8,820 bases of DNA from Anaerolineales bacterium (GTDB lineage: Bacteria; Chloroflexota; Anaerolineae; Anaerolineales; UBA11657). Below the pieces are notes generated by a model. That model was given only the letters and a program-made list of their open reading frames with translations, did not search any database and was not told where the DNA came from. A program made the translations under genes and the position numbers. The stretch spans positions 1 to 8,820 of the forward strand of contig CANNEJ010000047.1 of the NCBI GenBank assembly GCA_947503585.1. Direction: 5' to 3'. Of the stretch, positions 1-6,702 are shown one piece after another (the first letter of the stretch is position 1; each line of letters opens with the position of its first letter).

Positions 1-37
1 GCTGCTGCACGATCTGACCCGCAACCGCGTCTGGTAA
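1..37 (+). CDS. 3' end of an upstream gene (partial)
   Basis: Reading from base 2 gives the peptide LLHDLTRNRVW followed by TAA at 35-37. It looks like a plausible protein C-terminus, and the gene would enter from the left edge on the same strand as everything else here. Only eleven residues are visible, so no family can be named and even its coding status is uncertain. No clear intrinsic terminator follows it. Confidence 0.35.
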   Translation, partial: LLHDLTRNRVW

Positions 38-238
38 GTAGGCTTCCAGCACAAATGCCCAAACTTAATAAATTGCTGCCGGCGCCATAATGGTTCTCCA
101 ATAGCCTGTTTGTGGCAGTAGCTGGCACTTCACAAAACTCGCAGTTCGGCAATCGGCGTTGCACTTGCGGCTGCGCAACGGTCCTAGATTCCAGCGTATT
201 TGCAGCAACAGCCTCCACGCGCAACCTTGTACGGCCTA

Positions 239-269
239 TTGCACGTGGGCCACGTTCATGTGTTATGAT
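239..269 (+). promoter_or_regulatory. Candidate sigma-70 promoter of the rhodopsin gene
   Basis: A good -10 box TATGAT (264-269) is preceded by TGT (261-263), an extended -10 arrangement. A weaker -35-like TTGCAC sits at 239-244; the 19-base spacer is long, but extended -10 promoters tolerate a poor -35. Transcription would start near 276 and leave a short leader of roughly 33 bases. Assigned by eye only. Confidence 0.45.
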
Positions 270-294
270 CTAAAGGCTTGTAATAAGTTTAATT

Positions 295-301
295 AAAGGA
301 G
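295..301 (+). promoter_or_regulatory. Shine-Dalgarno site of the rhodopsin gene
   Basis: AAAGGAG lies seven bases before the ATG at 309. This is near-consensus sequence and spacing, it fixes the rhodopsin start, and it suggests efficient translation, as expected for an abundant membrane protein. Confidence 0.8.
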
Positions 302-308
302 TCAACAT

Positions 309-1046
309 ATGCCTACTATAAGTTTGTCGCAGTATCAACTTGTTTATAACTCGCTCTCGTTTGCCATCGCATCCATGGGTGGCGCATTTGTTTTCTTTGT
401 ACTTTCCCGCCCGGATGTCAATGAGAAGTATCGACAGGCAGTCACAATGTCTGCGTTGGTGTGCTTTATTGCGGGCTACCATTACCTGCGCATATTTGAG
501 AGTTGGAAGGGCGCGTTTGCCCTGCAGGGTGGAATGTATGCGCCTACGGGCGAACCCTTCAATGACGCTTACCGGTATATCGACTGGCTATTGACCGTGC
601 CGCTGTTGTTGGCGGAGTATGTGGCGTTGCTTGCGATCTCGCGCCAAAAAGCCGAAGGCATGACGTTCCGGCTGATTATTGCGGCAGTCTTGATGATTGC
701 TACTGGTTATGTCGGGGAAGTGTCCGTGGACGGTACGCGCGCCATCTGGGGCGCAGTGTCCACGGTTCCTTTTGTTTACATCTTATGGGTGCTGTGGGGC
801 GAAATTGGCGAGGCGATGGCGAAGGAAAGCGCCTATGTTCGGGTGTTGATGCGCAATACGCGCCTGCTCCTGCTTGCCACCTGGGGCTTTTACCCGATCA
901 CATATTTGCTGCCCATGTTGGGGGTGGCTGTTGGCAGTGCTGTGGTGGGCGTGCAAGTTGGCTACTCCATTGCAGATGTTTTAGCCAAAGCCGGCTACGG
1001 CATCATGATTTACTGGATCGCTAAGGCTAAGACCGACGCTGTATAG
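309..1046 (+). CDS. Xanthorhodopsin-like light-driven proton pump (microbial rhodopsin)
   Basis: A seven-helix retinal protein of the inner membrane that would pump protons outward on illumination. Visible family residues: the Schiff-base lysine K227 in helix 7 (DVLAKAGYG) with counterion partner D223; the helix 3 motif RYIDWLLTVPLLLAE giving proton acceptor D92, T96 and donor E103 (DTE, the proteorhodopsin-type outward proton-pump signature); and H58 in GYHYLRIFESW, matching the histidine that pairs with the acceptor Asp. L100 is at the spectral tuning position, where Leu means green absorption and Gln blue. G148 in AIWGAVSTVPF aligns with the glycine of xanthorhodopsin that leaves room for a carotenoid antenna; proteorhodopsin has a bulky Phe there. 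Helices lie roughly at 9-32, 43-63, 88-110, 120-137, 146-165, 180-205 and 210-239. The length of 245 aa is normal, with no signal peptide. It has its own promoter and terminator. No retinal or carotenoid synthesis gene is in the window. The pump call is secure; antenna binding is inferred. Confidence 0.96.
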   Translation: MPTISLSQYQLVYNSLSFAIASMGGAFVFFVLSRPDVNEKYRQAVTMSALVCFIAGYHYLRIFESWKGAFALQGGMYAPTGEPFNDAYRYIDWLLTVPLLLAEYVALLAISRQKAEGMTFRLIIAAVLMIATGYVGEVSVDGTRAIWGAVSTVPFVYILWVLWGEIGEAMAKESAYVRVLMRNTRLLLLATWGFYPITYLLPMLGVAVGSAVVGVQVGYSIADVLAKAGYGIMIYWIAKAKTDAV

Positions 1047-1076
1047 TCGTTAAGCGAATAATGACCGTTGTTGGAG

Positions 1077-1106
1077 GGGGGGCGTTCTACCGCCCCCCTT
1101 TTTTTT
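1077..1106 (+). terminator. Intrinsic terminator of the rhodopsin gene
   Basis: An 8-bp GC-only stem (GGGGGGCG at 1077-1084 with CGCCCCCC at 1091-1098) around the loop TTCTAC is followed at once by eight T (1099-1106). This is a textbook Rho-independent terminator 30 bases past the rhodopsin stop. It separates the rhodopsin from the cyclase transcript. Confidence 0.93.
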
Positions 1107-1155
1107 GTAGAAAAATTGCGCACCAAATATTCAGTTTAGAGAGAGTGAAAGAACC

Positions 1156-3114
1156 ATGAAGTATTCATTGAACAGAATCATACTGTTTGCGTTTTTAGCC
1201 ACGCTCGTGCCTGGTTTATCGCTCCTGTCGTGGACTGATTACACAACCACTAGAAATGAACTTCAGAAAAACTTTGACTCCATGGTTAGTCAAACTGGGG
1301 AGAATGTGGTCGGCGCATACCAACTTGTAGAAATTAGCTACAAGATATTGTCGCAAGCCCTCGAAACCGATGCGATAAATGCTTTCAAGCCCTTTTCAGC
1401 CGCGTATGAACAAGCCGGCGGCAAGATTGAAGATATGGACCTCGAAAGTATCAAGTCTGAACTGGGTGATGATTGGGACTTGTACGTCATCGATGATGCC
1501 GGTGTTGTTGTGGCCACTACCTTCCAAAAAGACCTGGGACTGGATTTCTCGCAATTTGCCGACTTTAATGCCAATTTACAGGAAATCCGAAAAAGCAGCC
1601 GCTACCAAGGCGATCGTGTGGCAAATGAAACTCTAACTGGAGAAGTTAGGAAATATGCCTACTTGGGCACCCCGGACAAGAAATATATTCTAGAGGTCGG
1701 CCTAAAATCCGTGAAGTTTGAGCAAATGCTCAAGGAGCTTGACCTATCAGCGATATCTGAAGGCTTTCAGGAGTTTAACCCCGATCTCACCTCGGTTCTT
1801 ATTTTTAATTCAGATGGTGAGATCTATAACTTACCTGATTTTGTGCCGACTGAGAAACAAAAGTCTGATGTAGCGAGTGTATACACCACCGGTGTTCGTA
1901 TCGATTATCTGGTTCCTGAGAAAAACGAGAGGCACGTGTATATCTTTGCAGATGTTGACGATGATAACTTTTCTGCTTCGCATGGGGACAAGGCAATTGA
2001 GCTGATCTTCAGCACCAAGCAGCTCGACGACAAACTTGACCAGCTCGCGCGTAATCAAGTGCTGATTACCAGCCTGTTCATTGGCGTCGGTACAGTTGTG
2101 GCTTATCTCGTGGCGTTGCGATTATCAAAGCCAATCGCACAGATTACTTCGGCGCTTGATGTGATTGCCGCGGGTAATCTTGAGCATAAAATTCCCGAAG
2201 CCACGGGTACCTTGGAGGTTGGCAAGCTGACGGCCGGGTTGAAGGCAATGGTCGCGAGTATCAGGGATAAAATTTCCGAGATCATCTCCACAAATGTTGC
2301 CTACGAGCGCTTTGTTCCCAAGCAGTTTTTGACGCTGCTTCAGAAGCACAAAATTACTGAGGTCGTCATTGGCAACAGTAGTTCTTTGAAAATGGCCGTA
2401 CTAATATCAGATATCCGAAATTTTACGAGCATATCTGAGCATCTTTCGGCTGATGAGACTTTCTATCTGCTGAACGGATATTTGGAGGCGCTGACGCCGG
2501 CAATCAGTAAGAACGGCGGGTTTATTGATAAATATATTGGTGATGCTGTGATGGCGTTATTCAACACCACAACTGATTGTCCAGTTAGAGCTGCGGTGGA
2601 GATGAATAAGCGATTGGATGAGTGGAATCGAGTTCCTAGAAAAGTTGCTCCCGAGGATATTCGGATGGGGGTCGGAATTCATTATGGTGACCTGGTCCTG
2701 GGCACGATCGGGCAAGTAGATCGCATGGATACTACCGTCGTGAGCGACACAGTTAACGTTGCTTTTCGATTGGAAGCGTTGACCAAAATCTATGGCGCCA
2801 GAATTTTAATTTCTGAAAGAGTGTTCATGTCCCTGCCGGATGAGCTGCGGGATATGTGCAGGTTTGTGGACTGTGTTCGCGTGAAGGGAAAGGTTGAGGA
2901 GTTGAATGTTTACGAGGTTTTCGGGGCTGATGAGCATGGTTTAGCATTGGCAAAAAAGGAGTCGAGAACTGAGTTCGAAAAGCTTGTTCGGCAGGGTGGC
3001 AATGGTGGTGGCGATAAGGCATTGGCGGGCCTTAAGGCATTGAGCCATAATTTAAAGAGCGATAGTGTGCTCGCCTATTGGATTGAGAGACTATCTGTTC
3101 CCGCTCTGGCTTAG
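1156..3114 (+). CDS. Membrane-bound class III (IIIb-type) adenylate cyclase with Cache-like sensor and HAMP
   Basis: Predicted to convert ATP to cAMP in response to an extracytoplasmic signal. Order of parts in 652 aa: short cytoplasmic start, TM1 (about 8-26), a periplasmic Cache/PAS-like region (about 30-295, with a WDLYVIDDAGVVVATT stretch typical of Cache folds), TM2 (about 302-321), HAMP (about 322-376) and the cyclase catalytic domain (about 410-590). Catalytic residues look complete: metal ligands D419 (ISDIRNFT) and D463 (KYIGDAVMALF), substrate lysine K459, and transition-state residues N534 and R538 (VNVAFRLE). Seven residues before N534 is T527; a Lys/Thr pair marks class IIIb cyclases, several of which respond to bicarbonate. 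Adenylate rather than guanylate specificity is inferred from K459. The start follows a weak GAGAG-type site (1141-1145). The gene is distinctly AT-richer than its neighbours. No clear promoter is visible in the 50 bases between the terminator and the start. The input ligand is unknown. Confidence 0.92.
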   Translation: MKYSLNRIILFAFLATLVPGLSLLSWTDYTTTRNELQKNFDSMVSQTGENVVGAYQLVEISYKILSQALETDAINAFKPFSAAYEQAGGKIEDMDLESIKSELGDDWDLYVIDDAGVVVATTFQKDLGLDFSQFADFNANLQEIRKSSRYQGDRVANETLTGEVRKYAYLGTPDKKYILEVGLKSVKFEQMLKELDLSAISEGFQEFNPDLTSVLIFNSDGEIYNLPDFVPTEKQKSDVASVYTTGVRIDYLVPEKNERHVYIFADVDDDNFSASHGDKAIELIFSTKQLDDKLDQLARNQVLITSLFIGVGTVVAYLVALRLSKPIAQITSALDVIAAGNLEHKIPEATGTLEVGKLTAGLKAMVASIRDKISEIISTNVAYERFVPKQFLTLLQKHKITEVVIGNSSSLKMAVLISDIRNFTSISEHLSADETFYLLNGYLEALTPAISKNGGFIDKYIGDAVMALFNTTTDCPVRAAVEMNKRLDEWNRVPRKVAPEDIRMGVGIHYGDLVLGTIGQVDRMDTTVVSDTVNVAFRLEALTKIYGARILISERVFMSLPDELRDMCRFVDCVRVKGKVEELNVYEVFGADEHGLALAKKESRTEFEKLVRQGGNGGGDKALAGLKALSHNLKSDSVLAYWIERLSVPALA

Positions 3115-3400
3115 GATTGTCAGGTGATCGATGTGATTGCGTAATGCCAGACAGCGGTGGGCTTACGCCCGACGGGACGCTCTTTCCCGTGTTGTTTTGC
3201 GCTGTGGGCTGGCTGGGCGCGAATTTTCCGCGGGTAGACGGGCGCACAGCGGTGTGCGGTTGTATGTGGGTCCTTTCCATGGCCTAGTTTGCGGCAGTGG
3301 CATGTTGCTGTAGAGGCGCCGTTCGGCATCTGGCTGTGAAGCGGCTTCTAGTTTGACCGTTGCGGGTCTGGCAACTTTGTTATACACTTAGCGCATTGTA
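3115..3400 (+). other. Non-coding region between the cyclase and ABC-F genes
   Basis: No supported gene on either strand. A 6-bp hairpin (ACGGGA 3172-3177 with TCCCGT 3185-3190) followed by a loose GTTGTTTT could be a weak cyclase terminator. Near the right end TATACA (3381-3386), preceded by TGT, could be a -10 box, and TTGACC (3353-3358) resembles a -35, but they are 22 bases apart, too far for one promoter. Overall the stretch is GC-rich and unexplained. Confidence 0.4.
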
Positions 3401-3435
3401 AAACCACAGGGGCGAGCCCCTGTGGTTTATTTTTT
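3401..3435 (+). terminator. Strong intrinsic terminator or attenuator just before the ABC-F gene
   Basis: A perfect 12-bp stem, AAACCACAGGGG (3401-3412) with CCCCTGTGGTTT (3417-3428), around the tetraloop CGAG, then A and six T (3430-3435). It ends only 20 bases before the ABC-F start codon and about 290 bases after the cyclase stop. It may end read-through from the cyclase. It may instead be a regulated leader terminator of the ABC-F gene, since several ABC-F resistance genes are known to be controlled by attenuation. The structure is directly visible; its role is not. Confidence 0.85.
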
Positions 3436-3455
3436 CCCAACGGAGCCAGGTAGAG

Positions 3456-5168
3456 ATGATTTCTGCATCGAACGTGACCCTTTCTTATGGCAAGCGGGTG
3501 CTTTTCAAGGATGTGAACATAAAGTTCACGCCGGGCAATTGTTATGGCCTCATCGGTGCCAATGGTGCCGGGAAGTCCACTTTTCTGAAAATACTTGCGG
3601 GCGAGATCGCGGCCAGCAAGGGTGAGATCAGCGTCGGGGCGCGGGAACGCATTGCCGTACTCAAGCAGGATCAGTATGCTTTTGATGATGAGACTGTTGT
3701 CAATACGGTAATCATGGGGCATAAACGCCTGTATGACATCATGCATGCGCGGGAGGCCATTTTTTCGAAGGTGGATTTTAACGAAGCTGATGGTATCCGC
3801 TCCGCTGAGCTGGAGGCGGACTTTGCGGAGATGAACGGCTATGAGGCCGAAGCCGAGGCGGCCGTGCTGTTGAACGGCATCGGAATTGTGGAAGAGCTGC
3901 GCGGCAAGAAAATGCGCGAGCTTGATGCGGGCGACAAAGTGCGCGTCCTGCTGGCTCAGGCGCTGTTTGGAAACCCGGATGTGCTGCTGCTGGACGAGCC
4001 CACCAACAACCTGGACTTCAAAACAATTGCCTGGCTGGAGGAATTTCTCTCGCGCTTTGCAAATACCGTGATTGTGGTTTCGCATGACCGCCATTTCCTG
4101 AACCAGGTGTGCACGCACACAGCCGACATCGATTTCGGCAGAATCCAGGTTTATGTAGGCAACTATGACTTTTGGTATCAGGCCTCGCAGTTGAATCTGC
4201 AGCAGAAGGAAAATGAAAACCGCAAAGTTGCCGACAAGGCTGCCGAGCTGAAGGACTTCATCCGGCGCTTTAGCTCCAACGCCTCCAAAGCCAAGCAGGC
4301 CACCTCCCGCAAAAGGCTTCTGGAGAAACTGACAATTGAGGACATGCCGGTGTCCACCCGCAAGTACCCGCATGTCATGTTCAAGCCGGACCGCCCCTGT
4401 GGCGACATCATCCTTGAGATTGAGGCGCTTTCGAAGGCGGTCGACGGCGTTCAAGTGCTGTCCAACTTGAATCTGGTTGTGCGCAAGGGCGACAAGATTG
4501 CGTTTGTGGGCAGCCATACCCAGGCGCGCACCACGCTGTTTCAGATTCTTGCCGGCGAGCTGGAGCCGGACTCCGGCAGCTTTCGCTGGGGTATCACTAT
4601 GACCAATAGTTACTTTCCGAAGGAGAACAGCAGCTTCTTTGAGCAGGACATAAATTTGATTGAGTGGCTCGGCCAGTTTGCGCCGCCAGCTGAAGGCGAG
4701 ACTTATGCCCGCAGCTTTCTCGGCCGCATGCTCTTCTCCGGTGAAGAGGCGCTGAAGATGACCAGTGTGCTCTCCGGTGGCGAACGTGTGCGCTGCATGC
4801 TCTCGCGCATGATGTTGAGGGGGGCAAATGCACTGATTTTGGATGAGCCTACCAATCACCTGGATTTGGAGTCGATTACATCCCTGAACGACGGCCTGAT
4901 TGCTTTTCCGGAGGTCGTGCTGTTTGCGTCGCACGACCATGAATTTGTCTCAACGGTTGCCAACCGCATCGTTGAGATCACGCCTGACGCAGTTATCGAT
5001 CGTGTAATGGGCTTTGAGGAATATTTGGAGGATGCCAGTGTGGGCGCAGAGCGCAGTGGCAAGCCAGCCACGCTGCGCAAGAGCCTCAACGGAGCTGCGG
5101 CCAATGCTGCGCCCGCGGGCACGCGCTCTAAAGCGCGCGTGGGTGCAGCTGCAGCCGAGCCGTCTTAG
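3456..5168 (+). CDS. ABC-F family ATPase, YbiT-like (ribosome-associated)
   Basis: A soluble tandem ATPase without membrane segments; ABC-F proteins bind the ribosomal E site and act in translation or antibiotic protection. NBD1: Walker A GANGAGKST (34-42, K40), degenerate signature LDAGDKVR (156-163), Walker B/D-loop DEPTNNLD (180-187), H-loop H210. The inter-domain linker (about 235-320) is charged and includes SRFSSNASKAKQATSRKR, close to the YbiT subfamily. NBD2: signature LSGGERVR (439-446), DEPTNHLD (463-470) and H493 are canonical, but the Walker A position reads GSHTQARTT (352-360), with Arg358 where the lysine should be. E. coli YbiT is about 530 aa; this protein is 570 aa because of an Ala-rich, basic, low-complexity tail after about 528. 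The start at 3456 is preceded by CGGAG (3441-3445), ten bases away, and begins directly with MISASNVTLSYG, as expected for the first strand of NBD1. Subfamily assignment is from memory of the E. coli sequence; a resistance role cannot be read from sequence. Confidence 0.92.
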   Translation: MISASNVTLSYGKRVLFKDVNIKFTPGNCYGLIGANGAGKSTFLKILAGEIAASKGEISVGARERIAVLKQDQYAFDDETVVNTVIMGHKRLYDIMHAREAIFSKVDFNEADGIRSAELEADFAEMNGYEAEAEAAVLLNGIGIVEELRGKKMRELDAGDKVRVLLAQALFGNPDVLLLDEPTNNLDFKTIAWLEEFLSRFANTVIVVSHDRHFLNQVCTHTADIDFGRIQVYVGNYDFWYQASQLNLQQKENENRKVADKAAELKDFIRRFSSNASKAKQATSRKRLLEKLTIEDMPVSTRKYPHVMFKPDRPCGDIILEIEALSKAVDGVQVLSNLNLVVRKGDKIAFVGSHTQARTTLFQILAGELEPDSGSFRWGITMTNSYFPKENSSFFEQDINLIEWLGQFAPPAEGETYARSFLGRMLFSGEEALKMTSVLSGGERVRCMLSRMMLRGANALILDEPTNHLDLESITSLNDGLIAFPEVVLFASHDHEFVSTVANRIVEITPDAVIDRVMGFEEYLEDASVGAERSGKPATLRKSLNGAAANAAPAGTRSKARVGAAAAEPS

Positions 5169-5508
5169 CTGCAGACTGAGCGCGCCGCAGGTCCGCGGGT
5201 ACGGCTGCGGCTGTTAAATGCGCTGCAATGCGTGGGCGCTGGCTGCGTCGCTCGCTCGCACGTTCGCAAACTGCGCGTAACTAGACGGGCACCCGACTTG
5301 GGAAAGCCCGTGCGCCGTGCTCAGGCGCGTGAGTTGTCAACCGTTCCATGAATTTGGGGCTGTGTTTGGGCGCGCGCACCAGGGCCGCTAGTGGGTCTGT
5401 AATATTCGAGGCGCGGAACCCAGTAAAATGGTGTGCGTTCTGGGCTGACCGCCATATACTCCCCTGTTACCGCGCGCGGTACACCTGTGCGCTGGAGCAT
5501 CGCATCTT
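5169..5508 (+). other. Non-coding region before the S51-hydrolase cluster
   Basis: About 340 bases without a supported gene. A 7-bp stem (GCCGCAG 5184-5190 with CTGCGGC 5205-5211, loop 14) lies just after the ABC-F stop, but without a T-run it is at best a weak or Rho-assisted terminator. Further on, TAAAAT (5424-5429) and TATACT (5455-5460) are possible -10 boxes for the downstream cluster, neither with a good -35 partner. CCCAG (5419-5423) and CTGGG (5440-5444) could pair. Confidence 0.4.
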
Positions 5509-6702
5509 TTGATTGCACCCGAAACCATGGAGCATACAGTGGGGATTCCGGCAGGCGCCAAGGCCGGGTTGCTGACGCTGGTAGGGGCCGGCGAGTTGAT
5601 GCCGGCTATGAGCGCTGCACATCGGGACGCGCTTAACCAGCTGCGCGCACCGGCGCGGGCACTCTTCCTTGACACTACTGCCGGCTTCGAAAGCAATGTG
5701 GATGCCATCACCGGCAAGGCGGTGGACTATTACAACCTGCGGCTGCAAACCAAACTGGAAGTTGCGTCGTACCGCCATGCGGGGCGCGCCAGTGCAGCGG
5801 AAACCGCGCGCGCTGTGGCAGCCGTGCGCGCAGCCAACTTTATCTTTGCAGGGCCGGGCAGTTCCACCTATGCCCTCGGTCAATGGCGGGGTTCGCCGCT
5901 GTGGGATGCAGTCGTTGATGCGTTCCTGGCGGGTGCGCATTTGTTGTTTGCCAGTGCCGCCTCCATCACACTTGGGCGCTATGCACTTCCCGTGTATGAA
6001 ATATTCAAGGCCGGCGCGGATCCTTATTGGGCTGACGGCCTGGACTTGCTGGGCCGGCTGGGCTTGAAGCTGGCCGTGGTGCCGCATTACAACGACAACT
6101 CCGGCGGCGAATTCTACGATTCCCGTTTTTGCTATATGGGCGCGGCGCGCTATGAGCTGCTGCAGGCCTTGCTTCCCGCCGATGTGACCATATTGGGCAT
6201 AGATGCCTACACCGCTGTGCGCTTTGACCCGCAGCAGCGCAGCGCAACTGTGAGCGGGCAGGGCGCAATGACAGTGCTGGCAGATGGCGCGGTGCGCGTG
6301 CATGCAGCGGGTAGCACGGTGCCTTTTGATGCGCTGCATTCCGCGCAGCGTGCAGTAGTGCGCGTGCCGGATGAAGCGCTGCGGATTTACGGATACGAAT
6401 ATGGCGAGCCGGCTGCCGGAGAAGTTGAGTTGAATGGTGTGCAATCTTTTATTGAGGAGCTCGGCGGGCTGGATGCTGCCATGCGTGTGGAGCTGCTTGC
6501 CCGCGTGGCGGGTGCATTGCGCTCCGCAGCGCCGGCAGTAAACGGCGCTGCCGCTCCGCTGCTGGACCTGCTGCTGGAGTTGCGCTGTGATTTGCGCGCC
6601 GCCAAGCAATGGGCGCTGGCAGACAAGCTGCGCGACGCGGTAGTGCAGCTGGGCTACGAGGTGCAGGACACAGCAACGGGCTCCACATGGCAGCCGCGCT
6701 AA
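5509..6702 (+). CDS. S51/cyanophycinase-like amidotransferase-fold protein with CysRS-like C-terminal tail
   Basis: Residues about 17-240 look like the peptidase S51 fold (cyanophycinase and dipeptidase E, related to class I glutamine amidotransferases): GLLTLVGAGELMP at the first strand, GPGSSTYAL (115-123) and a nucleophile elbow FASAAS with candidate S149, where the family usually has GxSAGA. Candidate H193 (PHYND) follows 44 residues later, a spacing like cyanophycinase. The usual GIDExTA motif reads GIDAYTA (230-236), so the Glu is Ala233. The tail (about 351-397) has the pattern LRAAKQWALADKLRD..GYEVQDT..GSTW, which closely resembles the C-terminus of cysteinyl-tRNA synthetase, without its catalytic domain. 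Numbering uses the TTG start at 5509, which has GGAG (5494-5497) eleven bases upstream; ATG 5527 is an alternative without a clear site. It leads a same-strand cluster and overlaps the next gene by 16 bases if that starts at 6687. The substrate is unknown; peptidase activity is unproven given the altered motifs. Confidence 0.8.
   Translation: MIAPETMEHTVGIPAGAKAGLLTLVGAGELMPAMSAAHRDALNQLRAPARALFLDTTAGFESNVDAITGKAVDYYNLRLQTKLEVASYRHAGRASAAETARAVAAVRAANFIFAGPGSSTYALGQWRGSPLWDAVVDAFLAGAHLLFASAASITLGRYALPVYEIFKAGADPYWADGLDLLGRLGLKLAVVPHYNDNSGGEFYDSRFCYMGAARYELLQALLPADVTILGIDAYTAVRFDPQQRSATVSGQGAMTVLADGAVRVHAAGSTVPFDALHSAQRAVVRVPDEALRIYGYEYGEPAAGEVELNGVQSFIEELGGLDAAMRVELLARVAGALRSAAPAVNGAAAPLLDLLLELRCDLRAAKQWALADKLRDAVVQLGYEVQDTATGSTWQPR

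Larger units (their letters stand above)
38..308 (+). other. Non-coding region upstream of the rhodopsin gene
   Basis: About 270 bases with no convincing gene on either strand. The 3' end carries the candidate rhodopsin promoter and ribosome binding site listed separately. I see no tRNA, strong hairpin or repeat in the remainder; the small ORF on the opposite strand across 270-482 merely shadows the start of the rhodopsin gene. Confidence 0.6.

Noticed and set aside
1047..1155. Promoter for the cyclase gene between the terminator and the start codon
   Set aside because: TTGCGC (1116-1121) and AT-rich words are present but no pair has acceptable sequence and spacing together, so I do not list it as a feature.
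3353..3386. Promoter TTGACC / TATACA ahead of the ABC-F gene
   Set aside because: Each box is reasonable alone, but the 22-base spacing is too long for a sigma-70 promoter; kept only as a remark in the intergenic entry.
3115..3400. Possible integron attC site or mobile-element end, prompted by GTTATAC at 3379-3385
   Set aside because: No matching left-hand core (RYYYAAC type) with paired arms was found at a suitable distance, and there is no integrase or transposase in the window.
3348..4940. A 530-codon open frame on the minus strand opposite the ABC-F gene
   Set aside because: Its product is rich in His, Gln and Arg with no recognisable motif, and it mirrors the codon bias of the clear ABC-F gene on the plus strand. 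It also crosses the terminator hairpin at 3401-3435.
6609..6686. N-terminal extension of the alpha/beta hydrolase to the ATG at 6609
   Set aside because: The added 26 residues (Arg/Gly-rich) lie wholly inside the S51-like gene and precede the fold; ATG 6687 gives a normal N-terminus and a short overlap.
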